36,169 nt of DNA. It comes from Roseofilum reptotaenium CS-1145 (lineage in GTDB: Bacteria > Cyanobacteriota > Cyanobacteriia > Cyanobacteriales > Desertifilaceae). Position 1 is the stretch's first letter. Every line of letters begins with the position of its first letter. Shown here piece by piece: positions 24,845 through 32,995 of this stretch. The notes under the pieces are model-generated. The model was not told the DNA's origin, did not search any database, and saw nothing but the letters and a program-made list of their open reading frames with translations. The stretch is taken from assembly GCF_028330985.1 (NCBI RefSeq), contig NZ_JAQMUE010000089.1, positions 1 to 36,169 on the forward strand, in the 5' to 3' direction. A program made the position numbers and the translations under genes.

Positions 24845-26017
24845 GTGAGCGCCAAAGTCACCATTGCTCCAGAAGTATTGGAATGGGTCCGCCAGCGTGC
24901 AGGGCTGGATCTTGATGACTTGGTGACAGAGTTCCCAAAGCTCAAAGAGTGGCAGCAAGGAGAAGGCGATCCAACTTTTACCTTTAAGCAGCTAGAAAAA
25001 CTTGCCCAAAAAACTCATGTGCCACTAGGGATGCTTTTCTTGTCAACTCCCCCAGAGGAAAAACTTCCTATCAAGGATTTTCGTACTTTGCCTGGAGCCT
25101 CGTTAAATCGTCCTAGCCCTGACCTTTTGGAGACGATTTACACTTGCCAGCGCCGACAGGATTGGTATCGCAATTACTTGCAATCCCAAGAGGCAGAGGG
25201 GGCAAAAGCCTATGTGGGTAGTGTCACCTTGAAAGACGATATTGCCCAAGTGGCCGCCCAGATTCGTGAGGCGATCGGGTTGAGTTTGGAAGAGAGAAAA
25301 AAAATGAAAGATTGGGAAGAAACATGGCGAGTGTTCATTGACAAGGTTGAACGCTTAGGCATATTAGTGATGGTTAATGGTGTTGTGGGAAATAACACTC
25401 GTCGTAAGCTTAACCCCGAGGAATTCAGAGGATTCGCGTTAGTCGATCCAATTGCTCCATTAATCTTTATCAATGGGGCGGACACTAAGGCGGCACAAAT
25501 GTTTACATTAGCCCATGAGTTGGCCCATGTTTGGCTGGGAGAAGAAGGGGTATCTAATGTACAAATAAGTGAGGTTCCTGGACAAAAGACAATCGAGAGT
25601 TGGTGCAATAAGGTGGCAGCAGAAATTCTCGTGCCACTGTCGCTTTTTAGAGGGGAATATCAGAACAACGAAGAGTTGATGACTGAGGTAAAACGACTAG
25701 CCAAAACATACAAGGTTAGCAGCTTGGTTAGCCTGCGGCGTGTTTATGATCTAGGAATCATTGACAGCAAAACTCTATCAGAAAATTATATCAAAGAGTT
25801 AGGGATACTTAAGAAGAAAAATTCAAACCAAGATCCAACCAAGAAAGGTGGGGGCAACTATTATAGCAATCTCAATCGCAAGCTGGGGAAGCGGTTCTTT
25901 AAAGCTGTTGTCACGAATACCCTTGAGGAGGGGACTACTTTTCAAGAGGCATTCAGGGTACTAGATGTTTCAGCCCCCACTTTTGACCGTGTTGCTCAGT
26001 CCCTTAGACCCGATTAA
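24845..26017 (+). CDS. ImmA/IrrE-family metallopeptidase with N-terminal HTH-like region
   Basis: About 390 residues. The N-terminal 70 residues (E-V-L-E-W-V-R-Q-R-A-G-L-D-L-D-D-L ... F-T-F-K-Q-L-E-K-L-A) resemble an Xre-type helix-turn-helix. The peptidase motif H-E-L-A-H-V-W-L-G-E-E-G (about residues 226-237) carries HExxH zinc ligands, with a downstream N-K-V-A-A-E-I-L-V-P typical of the family. The C-terminal G-G-G-N-Y-Y-S-N-L-N-R-K-L-G is also typical. Such proteins pair with DUF4411 genes as toxin-antitoxin-like modules and may regulate or cleave partners. I chose the GTG at 24845 (residues M-S-A-K-V); a TTG at 24839 is two codons upstream. The DUF4411 gene starts 2 bases after the stop. 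Confidence 0.85.
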   Translation: MSAKVTIAPEVLEWVRQRAGLDLDDLVTEFPKLKEWQQGEGDPTFTFKQLEKLAQKTHVPLGMLFLSTPPEEKLPIKDFRTLPGASLNRPSPDLLETIYTCQRRQDWYRNYLQSQEAEGAKAYVGSVTLKDDIAQVAAQIREAIGLSLEERKKMKDWEETWRVFIDKVERLGILVMVNGVVGNNTRRKLNPEEFRGFALVDPIAPLIFINGADTKAAQMFTLAHELAHVWLGEEGVSNVQISEVPGQKTIESWCNKVAAEILVPLSLFRGEYQNNEELMTEVKRLAKTYKVSSLVSLRRVYDLGIIDSKTLSENYIKELGILKKKNSNQDPTKKGGGNYYSNLNRKLGKRFFKAVVTNTLEEGTTFQEAFRVLDVSAPTFDRVAQSLRPD

Positions 26018-26019
26018 TT

Positions 26020-26526
26020 ATGCCTTACTTGTTGGATTCCAATGTTTTCATAGAAGCCCATAGGAGTTATTATGGTTTCGATTTTTGCCCAGGATTTTGG
26101 GACTGGTTAATCAAACAAGGTGAGGCAGGAACAACATTGAGTATCAAGGCAGTTAAGGATGAAATACACGGAAAGGATAAAGAGAGAAAAGATAAACTCA
26201 GTTCTTGGATTGATAACTTCGGTGAAGACTTTTTCCAAGAGCCAAATCCAGAGACTTTTAAAGCAATGGTAGAAGTGGCCAACTGGGCCCATGGAAACCC
26301 ACAGTATAAAGAATCTGCAATTCAAACCTTTTTAGGATGTGCTGACTTTAAGTTAATAAGCTATGCACGGGCTAACCAATTAACCGTTATAACACTCGAA
26401 AAATCAGCACCCTAAAGCAAAACTCAGATTAAGATTCCAGATGTTTGTCGTTCCTTTAAAACTGAGTGTATTGTAACATTTGAGATGTTGAGAAGAGAAA
26501 AGATTAATTTGATATCAAAGGATTGA
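26020..26526 (+). pseudogene. DUF4411 PIN-like toxin gene with premature stop
   Basis: The open frame 26020-26415 encodes 131 residues of the DUF4411 (PIN-like) family: L-L-D-S-N-V-F-I-E-A at the start with the first acidic residue, V-K-D-E-I near residue 45, and C-A-D-F-K-L-I-S-Y-A near 108. It stops after V-I-T-L-E-K-S-A-P at TAA (26413-26415). The same frame then continues for 36 codons, S-K-T-Q-I-K-I-P-D-V-C ... T-F-E-M-L-R, to TGA at 26524. That continuation matches the normal family C-terminus and restores a length near 167 residues. The simplest reading is a nonsense mutation, for example CAA to TAA. The truncated product may be inactive as an RNase. It is coupled to the ImmA/IrrE gene by a 2-base gap. 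Confidence 0.8.
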
Positions 26527-26892
26527 GAGCCGACTTCATAAAGTTAACCAGACTATATCAAAAAGAGACTTCTCTCCTTTGCCTTTGGTTAAAGCAGTAG
26601 CTTTTTCCGAAACCTAGTCGAGATTTGGCAACATTGAAGTAGACAGGGTGCGTTATGAGCGTAACCTGCCTACTTCCATTTAATGGATCGCAAGTATAGC
26701 TAATGGATAAGGTAATATCATATAAAGCAATAGTCCGTGAAATCCCTTTAGAAATTGGCCCACTCGGCGATCGCCCAAATCGCCCGATTAAAAACTAAAT
26801 GGTTTTAGATGATCGCGGCCAATACTTAACTCTTATGGTTCAATCGGTAAAACACATCTCTGATACGTGTCAAACTACTATCGAGATGAGAA
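26527..26892. other. 366-bp spacer with a hairpin relic
   Basis: No supported gene. An imperfect hairpin lies at 26636-26676 (GAAGTAG pairs with CTACTTC). A 31-codon frame at 26703-26798 has no visible support. One HIP1-like site lies near 26768. Confidence 0.4.
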
Positions 26893-27330
26893 TCAGATCT
26901 TTTTACCCATAAACACACAATAGGGATCGGGCTGATAGTCACCAAAAGGTGGACAGTCTACATATCCTAATTTGCGATATAAAGAAATCGCTTCGGTTTG
27001 ATAAATTCCGGTTTCTAACTTCGCCTCACGAATGCCCAAATTAATCAGATGGCTTTCTATTTCACCCATGAGCATCCGAGCTAACCCTTGACCTCTGAAC
27101 TCTGGCTTAACATAGAAGCGCTTCATCTCCCCATAATCATCAAAGACTTTGACGGCTCCAATTCCTACTAATTTGCCATCCATAAAAGCACCCATCATGT
27201 AGACATTTTCTTGAGAGAGAACATCCACCGAATCTAAATGATTACTTTCATCGGGATAAAACCCCTGGAGATAGGTATCGAGTTCTGTAATTAGCTCTTG
27301 TGCTTCACTGGCTTCAATAATTTTCAGCAT
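26893..27330 (-). CDS. GNAT-family N-acetyltransferase
   Basis: A 145-residue GNAT enzyme. The CoA-binding loop is R-F-Y-V-K-P-E-F-R-G-Q-G-L-A-R-M-L (about residues 70-86), followed by G-I-R-E-A-K-L-E-T-G and S-L-Y-R-K-L-G-Y. The C-terminus P-F-G-D-Y-Q-P-D-P-Y-C-V-F-M resembles small acetyltransferases of unknown substrate. It starts 9 bases after the stop of the glycine-rich membrane protein gene on the same strand, so the two are probably one transcript. Confidence 0.88.
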   Translation of the reverse strand: MLKIIEASEAQELITELDTYLQGFYPDESNHLDSVDVLSQENVYMMGAFMDGKLVGIGAVKVFDDYGEMKRFYVKPEFRGQGLARMLMGEIESHLINLGIREAKLETGIYQTEAISLYRKLGYVDCPPFGDYQPDPYCVFMGKKI

Positions 27331-27339
27331 TCTCAGGGT

Positions 27340-27855
27340 TTAGGATGGATTAGGAGCCGTATAGCCTTGAAGACTTTCCGGTTCAAATGGGCGAATGATG
27401 ACAGTCGCTTGTTCAATCAGACTACTTGAGCCTTGTACCACAACTAAATACTTGCCTTCTTGTAAGCGGTTGCGATAGGGAAGAGCATCGCCACTACCGC
27501 TAATTAAACCAACACCACCGCCAACAAACAAAGCTCCTAATCCACCAGAAGCGGCACCTAAAATCCCACCAACAATATGATTGCCGATTTCTCCAGCCCA
27601 GGCGAAGGTATTCAGCCCAGAAATGACGCTAAAGGTAGCCCCACCAAAAAAACCAAAGGGGACTAACCAAGTCGCCATCAATCGGGCTTGTTTTTGGGCA
27701 GCTTGGTTGGGGTTAATCAGGCCAAACTCATCAGCACTTTTGTAACCTTTGCCTAAGATGTTAACTTGGCTTGTGGGTAAGCCTCCTTTTTCTAAGGCAC
27801 AGTAGACTCCTTCAGCTTGAATGCGATCGCGCAATACGGCAACTAGATAATTCAT
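27340..27855 (-). CDS. Conserved glycine-rich membrane protein, unknown
   Basis: A 171-residue protein with an N-terminal L-V-A-V-L-R-D-R-I-Q-A-E-G-V-Y-C-A-L-E strand-helix unit. Two hydrophobic glycine-rich segments follow (about 60-80, and 93-120 with I-V-G-G-I-L-G-A-A-S-G-G-L-G-A-L). The C-terminal part, Y-L-V-V-V-Q-G-S-S-S-L-I-E-Q-A, looks like the second half of the split soluble domain. This layout resembles stress-associated proteins with an alpha-beta domain interrupted by a glycine zipper. I do not recognise a named family. The downstream GNAT gene shares its strand with a 9-base gap. Confidence 0.65.
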   Translation of the reverse strand: MNYLVAVLRDRIQAEGVYCALEKGGLPTSQVNILGKGYKSADEFGLINPNQAAQKQARLMATWLVPFGFFGGATFSVISGLNTFAWAGEIGNHIVGGILGAASGGLGALFVGGGVGLISGSGDALPYRNRLQEGKYLVVVQGSSSLIEQATVIIRPFEPESLQGYTAPNPS

Positions 27856-28157
27856 CGGCTCTGGTAATTTAACTCAACACTCTGATCGCGGCTCTTCCTA
27901 TGATACCGGTTTACGCCTAAGCTGATAACAAGAGTCTCAATCCAGCGATAATAGTCACAATTCCCAATTGCGCGATCGCCTCAGAGTGCTAGATATCATA
28001 AAGCGCAAAGCCCTCTCCGTCGAGGAATGAGGGGAGTCCACAACAGTCCTTATCTAGCAAGTGAGCGATTCTGGTGGTTTTTAAAAACTGTTATTTGATG
28101 TACTGCGTAGCAGAGAATATACAAAAGTTCAAATGAGTTCTATCGATATTTCAACCG
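27856..28157. other. 302-bp spacer with a possible IS200/IS605 end relic
   Basis: No gene is seen. A hairpin-bearing segment at 28005-28040 resembles the right end of IS200/IS605-type elements. No tnpA or tnpB sequence is present nearby. A near-HIP1 site lies near 27973. Confidence 0.35.
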
Positions 28158-29123
28158 TTATGAGCGAAATTGGCGTAACACTTCAAACGCTTTTTCCCTC
28201 ATCGATTGAGGTAACCGAGACAGTGCTAATCCAATCCAAGCTTTTTGAGGAGAAAAAGATCTTCCTTTTTGAATCAACTCTCGACCTTCTGTAACTTGAT
28301 TTTTTTCCACCAGACGCAACCCTAACAACAGTTGAGTTTCTTGCAGCCGTTGTTGGCGAATCGTTTCTAACTTTCGATCCTCAAACTGGTAGCTCGATAA
28401 ATAATTCAATTTATCTCGTAAATACGGAATCGCTCGATCAATGCCTTGCTGTTCTGGATGAAATCGATATTCCATTAATCTCTGGGGTAAATAGTACCCC
28501 TTTTTACCCGCCAGAGCTATCCGAACAAACAAATCATTATCTTCACAATTTTGTAAATGGGGTCGCATAAAATCGACTTCTTTAAGTACCTGAGTTTGAA
28601 ATAGGGTTGCACCAACCTGAAAGCTTTGCTGAACAAAAACCGTTTCCAATAGGTTATTCACCTGGCCTTCTAATAATTGAGTTCTACCCCAGCGATGAGA
28701 ATTAATTTCTGTTTGTTCGAGATTCCGTTTATTCTCCAGATCGATAATCCAATGATCGGTTCCCACAAAATCGATTTCTGGATGCTCGATCAAGATTTTG
28801 CTAGTCGCTGCTAAAAAATCTTTGCCTAATCGATCATCATCATCGAATTTAACAAAAAAATTACCCTTTGCCGCATAAAACCCTGAGCGCATATTATTAC
28901 TTTTGCCAATATTTTGATCGTGGCGAATATAGGAAATTCTATCATCCTGTTGCTGATACCCCGCCATAATCTGGGGAGTTTTATCCTGAGAGCCATCATC
29001 ACAAACAATCAACTCCCAATCCGTTTCAGTTTGTGCGAGTACACTTTCAATCGCATCGGTCAAAAGCTGAACTCTGTTAAATGTAGGAATACAAACACTA
29101 ATTTTAGGGGGACTGGAGTTCAT
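28158..29123 (-). CDS. Family 2 glycosyltransferase
   Basis: A 321-residue GT2 (GT-A fold) enzyme that would transfer a sugar from a nucleotide donor. The N-terminal signature is I-S-V-C-I-P-T-F-N-R (about residues 8-17), then A-I-E-S-V-L-A-Q-T, V-C-D-D-G-S-Q-D-K-T and N-I-G-K-S-N-N. The metal-binding motif is F-D-D-D-D near 95, and the acceptor-side motif E-D-N-D-L-F-V-R near 190. No membrane segment is seen, so it is cytoplasmic or peripheral. Divergent from a GT4 enzyme across 164 bases; both probably serve cell-surface polysaccharide or glycolipid synthesis. Confidence 0.9.
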   Translation of the reverse strand: MNSSPPKISVCIPTFNRVQLLTDAIESVLAQTETDWELIVCDDGSQDKTPQIMAGYQQQDDRISYIRHDQNIGKSNNMRSGFYAAKGNFFVKFDDDDRLGKDFLAATSKILIEHPEIDFVGTDHWIIDLENKRNLEQTEINSHRWGRTQLLEGQVNNLLETVFVQQSFQVGATLFQTQVLKEVDFMRPHLQNCEDNDLFVRIALAGKKGYYLPQRLMEYRFHPEQQGIDRAIPYLRDKLNYLSSYQFEDRKLETIRQQRLQETQLLLGLRLVEKNQVTEGRELIQKGRSFSPQKAWIGLALSRLPQSMREKAFEVLRQFRS

Positions 29124-29230
29124 AAAAATAGGGTGGAATAAAAACTATAGTCAATGGGCTAAGGCTATACCCAGAAGTGTTGATCCCGGCAAATGATAAA
29201 ATCACCTTTGGGAATCTGCGCAATCTATGC

Positions 29231-29269
29231 AATCAGAGATAAGATAGCAAAGATATCTTATCTCTGATT
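29231..29269. promoter_or_regulatory. Perfect 16-bp hairpin before the GT4 start
   Basis: AATCAGAGATAAGATA at 29231-29246 is the exact reverse complement of 29254-29269, around a 7-base loop. It ends 18 bases before the ATG at 29288. It could act as an operator, a translation-controlling leader hairpin, or a terminator on the other strand. Confidence 0.6.
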
Positions 29270-29287
29270 CAATGTCTCTCAATTTTT

Positions 29288-30508
29288 ATGAAAATTTTAA
29301 TCCTCTCAGTAACCTTTCCCTATCCTCCAACACGGGGGGGAACTCAGGTGAGAACTTTTAATTTACTCAAATATTTGAGCCACAACCATTCTATCACCCT
29401 AGTGACTCAACGTGCCAGTGATGTCAGTGATGCAGAAATTGAAGCTTTGCGCGAGTGTGTGAAGGAGTTAGCGGTCTTTCCTCGTCCCTCAGAACCGCCT
29501 CCTGGAAAGTTCTCGAAACTCAAACGCTTGCAGGACTTCTTTCAACAGGGAACTCCCCCGAATGTGAAAGCTGTCTTTTCAGAAGCCATGCAGCAATGGG
29601 TTGATCGAGCGGTAGCTGAGGAAGCCTTTGATGCGATCGCCTGCGAACATAGTGTTAATGAAATCTACATCCGTCCCGAATGGAAATCGACCTGCGGTAC
29701 GGTGGTCAATATCCATAGCTCGGTCTATGGTAGTTGCAAAAATCAGTTAGAGACTAAAACTTCGGAAAATCAACTGCGAGATAAAATTAATTTGCCTTTA
29801 CTTCGACAGTATGAAAAACGCTACACGAGCAAGTTTAGGCATCTTGTAGTCACCACAGTTGAGGATAAACGAACGCTGCTGGAGATTAATCCTGAAAGTA
29901 CAATTAGCGTGATTGCAAATGGTGTAGACCTAGCTCTGTTTCCTAAGCGCACTGAAGATCCGGGGGGATATCAATTGGTATTTATTGGAGCGATGGATAA
30001 TATTGCTAATATTGATGCGGCTCGTTTTTTGAGCTTAGAGGTGTTTCCCCAAGTGCAAAATCGCTATCCGGAGGCATCCCTAATGTTGGTTGGCGCTAGG
30101 CCGGTTCCAGAGGTGAGTTCTTTAGGAGAGCAGCCAGGAATTACGGTGACGGGGCGAGTCCCTTCGATGGTGGACTATTTACATCGCTCGACGGTTTGTG
30201 TGATTCCAATGCGTACTGGGTTTGGGATTAAGAATAAGACCCTCGAAGCAATGGCCGCTGGTATTCCGGTGGTTGCGAGCGATCGCGGTTTGGAGGGCTT
30301 GGCTGTTGATGGGCCGGAGATTCCCCAGCGGGCCCTACGAGCGAATACCTTAGAAGATTATGTGGTGAATATTAGTCGTTTGTTTGAAAATCCTGCTTTA
30401 AGAAAAAAACTATCCCGTAATGGCCGAGATTTGATTGAACAGGAGTACACTTGGGAACAGGCAGGTATGCGCTATGAACAAGCGTTGATTGCGGCTACCC
30501 AAGGTTAA
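29288..30508 (+). CDS. Family 4 glycosyltransferase
   Basis: A 406-residue GT4 (GT-B fold) enzyme. The N-terminal domain opens I-L-S-V-T-F-P-Y-P-P-T-R-G-G-T-Q-V-R, typical for acceptor-side GT-B folds. The donor domain contains V-I-A-N-G-V-D-L-A-L-F (about residue 215), L-V-F-I-G-A-M-D-N-I-A-N and V-I-P-M-R-T-G-F-G-I-K-N-K-T-L-E-A-M-A-A-G-I-P-V-V, the E-x7-E-like sugar-nucleotide site. It resembles the branch with hybrid PEP-CTERM/exosortase-associated and EPS enzymes, but the sugar is unknown. It lies 42 bases before the next gene on the same strand. Confidence 0.9.
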   Translation: MKILILSVTFPYPPTRGGTQVRTFNLLKYLSHNHSITLVTQRASDVSDAEIEALRECVKELAVFPRPSEPPPGKFSKLKRLQDFFQQGTPPNVKAVFSEAMQQWVDRAVAEEAFDAIACEHSVNEIYIRPEWKSTCGTVVNIHSSVYGSCKNQLETKTSENQLRDKINLPLLRQYEKRYTSKFRHLVVTTVEDKRTLLEINPESTISVIANGVDLALFPKRTEDPGGYQLVFIGAMDNIANIDAARFLSLEVFPQVQNRYPEASLMLVGARPVPEVSSLGEQPGITVTGRVPSMVDYLHRSTVCVIPMRTGFGIKNKTLEAMAAGIPVVASDRGLEGLAVDGPEIPQRALRANTLEDYVVNISRLFENPALRKKLSRNGRDLIEQEYTWEQAGMRYEQALIAATQG

Positions 30509-30550
30509 TTTAAATCATTAGAGAGTCTGATTTATTCCCACTGAAAAGCT

Positions 30551-32008
30551 ATGAATGAGGATACAGGAAGCGTATTTTCTGAAACTAACCCTAGACGGCC
30601 TTCTTCCCTACAGGCCCTTTTTGGCCTGGTCGTTTTGACCTTGGGACTCTCTAGTGTAGTGGCTGGAGTTTGGGTGGCCTTAAAATTGATGGTCAATCCA
30701 GATGCTCTAATTTGGGTCAATCAATATTTACCGAAAACTACTCAGTTAGGAGAAACGAATCGTCGGTCTCTACAAACCTTAGATGAAATTGAGGAAAAAC
30801 TGATTCAATCGGGTTATACTCCCGGCTATCCCTTGCAGATGAAGGTGGGCCCCTATGAGGATATGATGCTACCGATTTTTGCCCATCGCCAAGGGTGTCA
30901 ACCGGATGCTCCAGGATCGCCGCCTTGTCAGTACATCGATCAATTAAGGGTTTATCGCCGGATTAGCGATCCAGAGCCGTTTGAGCGGGAGAAACCGATG
31001 TATCAGTTTATTAATCAACTGGAGATCGAATCCCTAACTGAGGGCTTTGTCCTCAAGCCTTTGAACTTAAACATGGAAACGTCCAATGAATTCCTACCAC
31101 TAACGGGTTTAAAGTGGAGTAATAGCGCTCTGGTTAATGGTGAGTCGGCCCAGTGGGTACATCTAACGGGCACTGTTACTCGGGAAGGAAAAGAGATTCT
31201 CTATGGTCAGACGATTTATTACAATCCCAAGACCACCTATGTTGCTTCGTTTGCCAGTTGGACAAGTCCCGCCCATGAGTTGCCGGTATGGTCGAAGCAT
31301 CCGAAGTGGCCAAAACAGCCGTTTTTGACGGTGAATCAAACGGTGGGTTTGGAGCCGCAGTTTGAGATGTATCAACTGCAACCCAGGACGTTTTTACCTG
31401 CACCTGTGGAATTGCAACCGGTTTCTCTGGATCGGATGTTGTTGAAAGGTTCTGAGTATACAGAGGCGATGCAGTTGGCGAAAAGTGGCTTATGGACTCC
31501 GGCAAAGCAGCGATTGCATGGTTTATGGAATTTACCGGGATGGTCAGTGGATATTCAAGGTCAATGGGAATTAATTAACCGTCATACCCAATTGAGTGCC
31601 CACAATGCCCGGCAATCTTGGGCTTCTCCGAGTCAACAGGTCTTGACTCGGATGATCGATGGGCGCTGGGATGAGGCGTTGCAGATTTATGAGGCTTCCG
31701 AGAACCGGGAAGAAATGAATCGCCTGTTGGCGACGGATACGGGGGTATTATGGAATCGGATTAAGGGGGCGATCGCGGTTGAACCCAATCACAAGGCAGT
31801 CCTGACTTGGGGGGCCTTGCTGCGAGCAGCTCAGGATGGGCCGGAAGGGGCGATCGCTTGGCTCAAACAACAGGGAGTTGAGGAGGATTGGGAGATTTTT
31901 GATGAAAGTCTTTGTGACGGGGGGAACGGGTTTTGTGGGGGCGAATTTGGTGAGATCGCTCCTGGACAAGAATTATCACGTTCGGGCCTTAGTCCGTCCC
32001 CAAAGTAG
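30551..32008 (+). CDS. Unknown membrane-anchored protein, probably extended by a lost stop
   Basis: The frame encodes 485 residues. One hydrophobic segment near residues 20-45 (G-L-V-V-L-T-L-G-L-S-S-V-V-A-G-V-W-V-A) suggests an N-terminal anchor with the rest outside the cytoplasm. Middle parts are rich in P, W and Y; two Cys lie in Q-G-C-Q-P-D-A-P-G-S-P-P-C-Q. The C-terminal third is helical and TPR-like (A-L-Q-I-Y-E-A-S-E-N-R-E-E; A-V-L-T-W-G-A-L-L-R-A-A). I do not recognise the family. The last 36 codons overlap the epimerase gene by 107 bases and look unlike the rest. One extra T in the T5 run at 31896-31900 would give a TGA overlapping the epimerase ATG. Confidence 0.7.
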   Translation: MNEDTGSVFSETNPRRPSSLQALFGLVVLTLGLSSVVAGVWVALKLMVNPDALIWVNQYLPKTTQLGETNRRSLQTLDEIEEKLIQSGYTPGYPLQMKVGPYEDMMLPIFAHRQGCQPDAPGSPPCQYIDQLRVYRRISDPEPFEREKPMYQFINQLEIESLTEGFVLKPLNLNMETSNEFLPLTGLKWSNSALVNGESAQWVHLTGTVTREGKEILYGQTIYYNPKTTYVASFASWTSPAHELPVWSKHPKWPKQPFLTVNQTVGLEPQFEMYQLQPRTFLPAPVELQPVSLDRMLLKGSEYTEAMQLAKSGLWTPAKQRLHGLWNLPGWSVDIQGQWELINRHTQLSAHNARQSWASPSQQVLTRMIDGRWDEALQIYEASENREEMNRLLATDTGVLWNRIKGAIAVEPNHKAVLTWGALLRAAQDGPEGAIAWLKQQGVEEDWEIFDESLCDGGNGFCGGEFGEIAPGQELSRSGLSPSPK

Positions 32009-32867
32009 TTGGGATAATTTGGATGGACTCGATATTGAAAGGGTGGTAGGAGATTTTCATGCCCCCAATTTAAGCCAGCAAATGGCTGGATGTCAGGTCT
32101 TGTTTCATTGTGGAGCGCGCTATTCCCTATGGCAAAGAGATGCCAAAGCACTCTATTACGATAATGTGGTGGGGACACAAAAGATACTGGCGGCCGCTCG
32201 TGAAGTGGGAATTGAGCGCACGGTTTATACCAGTTCTGTGGCAGCTATTGGCGTGGGAAATGGGCAAAAACCTGTAGACGAAACCCACCAAAGTCCGTTG
32301 AATGAACTGATTGGAGAGTATAAAAAATCTAAATATCTGGCGGAACAGGAAGCCCACAAAGCCGTTAAACTGGGGCAAGATATTGTGATTGTTAATCCTA
32401 GTACGCCTATCGGCCCCTGGGATCGAAAACCAACCCCCACAGGAGATATTATGGTCCGTTTTCTGCGTGGGAAAATGCCAGCTTATGTGGATACAGGGTT
32501 GAATTTTATCGATGTGCGAGATGTGGCGGAGGGTCATATTCTGGCACTCGACAAAGGGCAAAGGGGCGATCGCTATATCCTCGGAAATCAAAACCTGACG
32601 CTCAAAACATTCCTCGAATATCTGGCAGAAATTACCGGAATCCCTGCACCCACGCAAACCGTCCCCCTATGGCTTCCTCTGACGGTTGCTTGGATAGATG
32701 AAATCCTGCTCGCACCTCTCGGTAAATCGCCCTCGGTTCCCCTGGATGGAGTGCGGATGTCCCAACATTCCATGTACTATGATGCGTCTAAAGCTGTCCG
32801 GGAATTAGGTTTACCCCAATCCAATATTAAGGGTGCAATTAAGGAGGCGGTAGAATGGTTTCAATAA
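31902..32867 (+). CDS. hpnA: NAD-dependent sugar epimerase, HpnA-like
   Basis: A 321-residue extended SDR. The Rossmann start is V-F-V-T-G-G-T-G-F-V-G-A-N-L-V (residues 3-17). Other marks are F-H-C-G-A-R-Y-S-L-W, T-S-S-V-A-A-I-G, the catalytic Y-K-K-S-K (about 145-149) and N-P-S-T-P-I-G-P-W-D-R-K-P-T-P-T-G. The last pattern is typical of hopanoid-associated sugar epimerase HpnA, so a role in modifying hopanoids is inferred; no other hpn genes are in the window. A longer frame exists, but M-K-V-F-V-T-G at 31902 is the natural start. The start lies in the tail of the preceding gene, implying coupling. Confidence 0.82.
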   Translation: MKVFVTGGTGFVGANLVRSLLDKNYHVRALVRPQSSWDNLDGLDIERVVGDFHAPNLSQQMAGCQVLFHCGARYSLWQRDAKALYYDNVVGTQKILAAAREVGIERTVYTSSVAAIGVGNGQKPVDETHQSPLNELIGEYKKSKYLAEQEAHKAVKLGQDIVIVNPSTPIGPWDRKPTPTGDIMVRFLRGKMPAYVDTGLNFIDVRDVAEGHILALDKGQRGDRYILGNQNLTLKTFLEYLAEITGIPAPTQTVPLWLPLTVAWIDEILLAPLGKSPSVPLDGVRMSQHSMYYDASKAVRELGLPQSNIKGAIKEAVEWFQ

Positions 32868-32887
32868 TTAACAATTAACAATTAAAA
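32867..32887. repeat. Heptamer repeat after the epimerase stop
   Basis: ATTAACA occurs at 32867-32873 and 32874-32880, with ATTAAAA at 32881-32887, beginning at the last base of the TAA stop. Confidence 0.75.
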
Positions 32888-32936
32888 ATGAAACAGCCCT
32901 ACCTTATATCAAGTCCAGCTAATCAGTTATAAATAA

Positions 32937-32973
32937 GTCATTGCGAAGGTCACGCAGCGGAGTGAAGCAATCT
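32937..32973. repeat. REP-like element (ATTGCGA...GAAGCAATC type)
   Basis: The segment opens GTCATTGCGAAGGTCACG and closes GAGTGAAGCAATCT, with ATTGC and GCAAT pairing at the ends. This is a widespread dispersed palindromic motif in bacteria. It lies 22 bases before the Uma2 start, in the leader. Confidence 0.6.
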
Positions 32974-32983
32974 AGATCATCTC

Positions 32984-32989
32984 GGAGGG
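32984..32989 (+). promoter_or_regulatory. Shine-Dalgarno site of the Uma2 gene
   Basis: GGAGGG ends 6 bases before the ATG at 32996 and fixes the start of the Uma2 protein. Confidence 0.65.
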
Positions 32990-32995
32990 ATCATC

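Noticed and set aside
25210-25608. Minus-strand 132-codon frame opposite the ImmA/IrrE gene
   Set aside because: Antisense shadow across the HExxH region; no independent support.
26703-26798. Plus-strand 31-codon frame after the DUF4411 gene
   Set aside because: No start signal or recognisable pattern; expected by chance in a spacer this long.
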